Positions 62,549 to 64,000 of a DNA stretch of 64,000 nucleotides are shown here, piece by piece. Origin of the DNA: Neolewinella aquimaris (lineage in GTDB: Bacteria; Bacteroidota; Bacteroidia; Chitinophagales; Saprospiraceae); assembly GCF_014197245.1 (NCBI RefSeq), contig NZ_JACIFF010000006.1, positions 124,001 to 188,000 of the forward strand, read 5' to 3'. Position 1 is the first letter of the stretch, and each line of letters begins with the position of its first letter. The notes below the pieces were generated by a model. That model was given only the letters and a program-made list of their open reading frames with translations. It did no database searches and was not told where the DNA came from. A program made the position numbers and the translations under genes.

Positions 62549-63538
62549 ATGCGCAACGCCATCATCACCGGTACCGGAGCCTATGCACCCGAACGCGTCG
62601 TCGACAACGCCTACTTCAACCGCCTGCTCGGCGAGGACGTCGACACCTGGTTGCGGAAGAACGTCGAGATTTACGAACGCCGCTGGGCCGCCCCCGACGA
62701 AAGCACCGCCGACCTCTGCGAAGCGGCCGGCCGACAGGCCCTGGCAAATGCCGGCATCGCGGCAACCGATCTCGACCTACTCATCGTCGCTACGGATACG
62801 CCCGAGTTTATCTCCCCCTCCACCGCCTCCGTGGTGCAGGACCGGCTCGGTGCTACGGCGGCGGGCACCTTCGACGTCAATACGGCCTGCGCTGGCTTTG
62901 TGACCGCCCTCGACATCGGCAGCAAGTACATCAGGAGCGACGACCAGTACAACCGCGTCCTCGTCATCGGAGGATACGCCATGAGCAAGTACTTGAACAT
63001 GCAGGATAAGAAGACGGTCACCCTCTTTGCCGACGGGGCCGGGGCGGTGGTACTCGAAAGCAGCGAGGAGCCGGGTCGTGGTTTCCTGACCAGCGAACTC
63101 CGCTCGCAGGGGCAATACAACGGCTGGATGGGCATTTACGGCGGCGGGACCCGCCAACCGGTCAGCTGCGACGCCATCGCCAGCCACGATCATCAGTTGC
63201 AGTTCGTGCACCGCTTCCCGACCGAGCTCAATCCCGACACCTGGAGCGATATGGCGCGCCGGCTTTCTGCCCGGATCGGTACGCCGCCCGGGGAAGTGGA
63301 CCACTACTTCATTACTCAGATCAACGTGAACGCCATTCGCGCTACCCTCGACCGTCTCGGTGTCGACCCGGCTAGGGCACACACCATTATGCACTATTAT
63401 GGATATACCGGTTCCGCCTGTATTCCAATGGCGCTCCACGATGCCTTCGAGAAGGGGAAGGTCAACCGCGGCGACTTGGTGTACTTTATCGGATCGGGTG
63501 GGGGACTTGCCTTCGCCAGCGCCGCCTTCCGCCTGTAA
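62549..63538 (+). CDS. KAS III-like enzyme with altered catalytic triad
   Basis: Thiolase-fold protein of 329 residues, closest to beta-ketoacyl-ACP synthase III (FabH). The nucleophile is present in FDVNTACAGFVTA (Cys114). The two other residues that catalyse decarboxylative condensation are not: at the HQAN site the sequence is FITQINVNA (His replaced by Thr256, Asn259 kept), and at the second Asn site it is YGYTGSACIP (Tyr286 instead of Asn). Other fold marks are normal (FADGAGAVVLESS, GGGLAFASAAFRL). This pattern suits KAS III-like acyltransferases or OleA-type condensing enzymes rather than fatty-acid initiation. It sits between the symporter and an acyl ligase, with four and nine bases between genes. 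Confidence 0.85.
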   Translation: MRNAIITGTGAYAPERVVDNAYFNRLLGEDVDTWLRKNVEIYERRWAAPDESTADLCEAAGRQALANAGIAATDLDLLIVATDTPEFISPSTASVVQDRLGATAAGTFDVNTACAGFVTALDIGSKYIRSDDQYNRVLVIGGYAMSKYLNMQDKKTVTLFADGAGAVVLESSEEPGRGFLTSELRSQGQYNGWMGIYGGGTRQPVSCDAIASHDHQLQFVHRFPTELNPDTWSDMARRLSARIGTPPGEVDHYFITQINVNAIRATLDRLGVDPARAHTIMHYYGYTGSACIPMALHDAFEKGKVNRGDLVYFIGSGGGLAFASAAFRL

Positions 63539-63547
63539 CTTGTCCGC

Positions 63548-64000
63548 ATGAATGTTGCTCCTACCGACTGGACTGCACGCTGGGCGCGTTACACCCCCCA
63601 TAGCATTGCCGTAAGCGACGGGGAACGGTCGCTGTCCTACGCCGAATTGCACCGGGGAGGCCTTTGCCTGGCCCATTTCCTTCTGGAAAAGGGACTACGA
63701 AAGGGCGATCGCATCGCTGTCCTCGCCGAAAACGACCCCGCGTACATCCTGCTTTTCGTTGCCGCTCAGAAAGCCGGCTTCGTGCTGGTGCCGGTCAATT
63801 ACCGGTTGAGCGGACGGGAAGTAGCCTACATCCTGGAAGATGCCGAGCCCGCGCTGGTCATTTACCAGGAAGGATGGCAACACGTGCTGCCGGCTACCGA
63901 CAATGGAAAACCGCACCCGCCCCGCTACGAATTGCAAGAAATAAAGTCAGCGGCCACGGGCACGGATGTTAGGTCGATCATCCCGGAGAGTCCCGCCGAG
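63548..64000 (+). CDS. AMP-dependent acyl ligase (N-terminal part, cut by window end)
   Basis: The frame from ATG 63548 stays open to the window edge (151 codons). It starts MNVAPTDWTARWARYTPHSI and shows the N-terminal half of an acyl-CoA synthetase: SYAELHRGGLCLAHFLLEKGLRKGDRIAVLAEN, AAQKAGFVLVPVNYRLSGREVAYILEDAEPALVIY. The P-loop (YTSGTTG) expected next lies beyond the end. It activates a carboxylic acid as acyl-AMP and usually loads it on CoA. Nine bases after the KAS III-like gene, it is its likely partner, providing the acyl thioester. Confidence 0.85.
   Translation, partial: MNVAPTDWTARWARYTPHSIAVSDGERSLSYAELHRGGLCLAHFLLEKGLRKGDRIAVLAENDPAYILLFVAAQKAGFVLVPVNYRLSGREVAYILEDAEPALVIYQEGWQHVLPATDNGKPHPPRYELQEIKSAATGTDVRSIIPESPAE

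Noticed and set aside
1-64000. tRNA, rRNA, transposase, integrase or phage genes
   Set aside because: Intergenic gaps were read for T-loop-like and acceptor patterns and coding frames for recombinase motifs; none was found.

Overview
The window reads as chromosomal DNA of a GC-rich member of the Bacteroidota, most likely a Saprospiria/Lewinella-like marine bacterium (inference). The clues are two proteins with type IX secretion C-terminal sorting tails, two TonB-dependent receptors with an N-terminal carboxypeptidase-like domain, Bacteroidota-type -7 boxes (TAnnTTTG) before several genes, the DUF3822-rsmD pair, a bL36 with a single cysteine, and near absence of Shine-Dalgarno motifs. No rRNA, tRNA, CRISPR array, transposase, integrase or phage gene was found. 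Genes are tightly packed, often with overlapping or touching start and stop codons.

Layout. 1-8.5 kb: membrane protein and GT2 glycosyltransferase; a TonB receptor with a secreted thioredoxin; tsaD; a DUF3822-rsmD group; an outer-membrane barrel. 8.6-15 kb: GH3-type adenylating enzyme, NhaC-like antiporter, a TIGR01777 epimerase coupled to a TIGR03915 DNA-repair-type protein, hpt with a GNAT, then an AT-rich gap with a candidate small RNA ending in a clear intrinsic terminator. 15.4-21 kb: lipoprotein, GT39 transferase, PQQ/haem dehydrogenase, Cys/Met-metabolism PLP enzyme. 21-28.5 kb, all minus strand: aminotransferase, NrtR-like Nudix regulator, nicotinate phosphoribosyltransferase, an unusual methyltransferase, HTTM membrane protein and a NamZ-type muramidase. 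28.5-36 kb: exonuclease-GIY-YIG fusion, sterol-desaturase-type hydroxylase, T9SS protein, B12-dependent methionine synthase.

36-40 kb holds the most unusual locus: a 1097-residue secreted protein made of six carbohydrate-binding-like modules, created by an in-frame 1.46-kb tandem duplication, and bracketed by two direct copies of a roughly 190-bp palindrome-bearing element. A related palindromic sequence lies at 10.1-10.25 kb. Two other intergenic repeat families are present: GTACGGTAGT-type inverted repeats right at gene ends (30.0 and 46.7 kb) and a 27-bp tandem array with an 82-bp duplication (54.6-54.9 kb).

40-46 kb: BrkB protein, thioesterase, TM2/SHOCT protein, an NSS transporter with an MFS exporter, and an LLM flavoenzyme. 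46-50.7 kb: the ribosomal alpha operon (map, infA, rpmJ, rpsM, rpsK, rpsD, rpoA, rplQ), separated here from secY and headed by a divergent parA. 51-58 kb: parA with a GT-C-like membrane protein, a sugar porter, a helical-repeat protein, a FabG-type reductase and an alpha/beta hydrolase.

The right end (58.5-64 kb) is a tight four-gene operon: TonB receptor, sodium:solute symporter, a KAS III-like enzyme that lacks two of the three usual catalytic residues, and an AMP-dependent acyl ligase cut by the window edge. It looks like a pathway that imports and activates an organic acid or acyl compound (inference).
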